Shown: in pieces, positions 63,409 to 64,000 of the stretch
Position numbering within the stretch: position 1 is the first letter of the stretch
How the letters are laid out: each line of letters opens with the position of its first letter
Assembly: GCA_015234465.1 (NCBI GenBank)
Contig: JADGNA010000008.1
Location: 248,001 to 312,000 of the forward strand
Length of the DNA: 64,000 nt
DNA from: Salinibacterium sp.
GTDB lineage: Bacteria; Actinomycetota; Actinomycetes; Actinomycetales; Microbacteriaceae
Reading direction: 5' to 3'
Made by a program: the position numbers and the translations under genes
The notes under the pieces: generated by a model
The model's database searches: none
What the model saw: only the letters and a program-made list of their open reading frames with translations
What the model was told of the DNA's origin: nothing

Positions 63409-64000
63409 GTGGATGTTCGCGAGTGGTGGGGCCAGGACCGCACGCGCGCACTCGCCGAGACCTTGGGGGTCGCCGCGCTCGGACTGCTGCTGCTCTCGGT
63501 CGGACTCGTCAGGGCATGGGAACCCCTCGGAGACCACGCCTTCTCCCCGTGGTGGCACGTGCTGCCGCTCGCCGTCGCCTGCGGCGCGATCCTCATCGAG
63601 CGGCGACATCCGCTCATCGCCCTCGGCATCGGCCTCGTCGCCTTCGCCGTCGACGCCTACGCGGGCGGCAGCCTCGGCGTCATCATCGCGCTCGTCAACC
63701 TGCTCTACGCCGCCGCCCTCTACTCCGGCCCCGGCACCCCGCGCCGGCTGGGGATCGCGGCCGTGGCCGTCGTCATCGCCAGCACGGCGGGAACGTTCAT
63801 CGTCACGGGTGACCTGCAGCAGACCATCCTCATGGGCTTGCAGGTCTTCGCACTCCTCGGCACCCCGCTCTGGTGGGGCCTGTCGGTGCGCCAGCAGCGC
63901 GAACTCGCCGAGCTCGCCGCCGCGAGGGCCCGCGACATCCAGCGCCTCGCTGAACTGCGGGAGGCCGACGCCGTGCGCGGCGAACGCACCCGCATGGCCC
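63409..64000 (+). CDS. sensor histidine kinase, N-terminal part (runs off window)
   Basis: The first 197 residues of a larger protein. About five transmembrane helices (between residues 15 and 155) are followed by a charged helix with LRQQRELAELAAARARDIQRLAELREADAVRGERTRMA, which leads into the HisKA_3-type dimerisation helix of NarL-type kinases (ERxRMARDLHD). The phosphoacceptor His is beyond the window. The GTG at 63409 is the best start. A response-regulator gene is expected downstream. Confidence 0.78.
   Translation, partial: MDVREWWGQDRTRALAETLGVAALGLLLLSVGLVRAWEPLGDHAFSPWWHVLPLAVACGAILIERRHPLIALGIGLVAFAVDAYAGGSLGVIIALVNLLYAAALYSGPGTPRRLGIAAVAVVIASTAGTFIVTGDLQQTILMGLQVFALLGTPLWWGLSVRQQRELAELAAARARDIQRLAELREADAVRGERTRMA

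Overview
The window is chromosomal DNA of a high-GC actinobacterium. Protein content, codon use (C or G in third positions), the dense GGATGC/GCATCC motif and many leaderless promoters all point to the family Microbacteriaceae (order Micrococcales). This assignment is inferred from the look of the sequence; no genus is claimed. Coding density is very high, no gap exceeds 300 bp, and there is no rRNA, prophage, IS transposase or CRISPR array.

Layout. 1-4577: end of an FAD-lactone oxidase gene, a PLP deaminase/aldolase, a secreted Ig-like plus multi-TM protein, and a YedK/HMCES DNA-repair protein. 4655-9713: tRNA-Leu(UAA), then the leftward series eno > ftsB-like > DUF501 > subtilase > NDH-2. 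9872-12304: hisS, a TetR regulator and a ferritin. 12305-12589: a palindrome-rich, AT-richer island. 12590-19084: mazG, a CPBP protease, mfd, pth and rplY. 19283-24586: 2-hydroxyacid dehydrogenase, divergent gluconokinase/6-phosphogluconate dehydrogenase, GNAT, a small membrane protein and a CaiB-type CoA transferase. 24616-27301: prs, glmU, tRNA-Gln. 27402-32902: MarR, a DksA-like zinc-finger protein, the metQNI methionine importer and an ABC-F protein. 32974-34154: a DUF559 endonuclease-like gene flanked by three 54-bp palindromic repeats. 34211-41492: ispE, DUF4287 protein, rsmA-tatD-metG, rsmI and a protein mannosyltransferase. 41624-46938: quinone oxidoreductase, membrane protein, metY plus CoA-binding protein, VOC, MBL and SRPBCC proteins. 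47082-50947: a translationally coupled GT2 synthase and GH18-like/CBM5/12 protein. 51017-53328: pdxH, a TSUP permease, an aldo/keto reductase. 53354-57583: the methylcitrate operon gntR-prpD-prpB-prpC. 57715-61200: a nested palindrome and a five-gene ABC exporter/CPBP/winged-helix operon. 61369-64000: VOC-HxlR pair, a GAP-family membrane protein and the start of a sensor histidine kinase.

How the genes work together. Most are housekeeping: glycolysis and pentose phosphate (eno, gnd, gntK), nucleotide and sugar-nucleotide precursors (prs, glmU), translation (hisS, metG, pth, rplY, rsmA, rsmI), repair (mfd, yedK, mazG), isoprenoid and vitamin synthesis (ispE, pdxH), methionine supply (metQNI, metY) and propionate catabolism (prpDBC). 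Accessory interest lies in the repeat-flanked DUF559 gene, the GT2-GH18 pair, the CPBP/ABC operon and several unexplained palindromes. At least fifteen genes have a -10-like hexamer 6-8 nt before the start codon and no usable Shine-Dalgarno, so leaderless transcription appears to be the default for first genes here.
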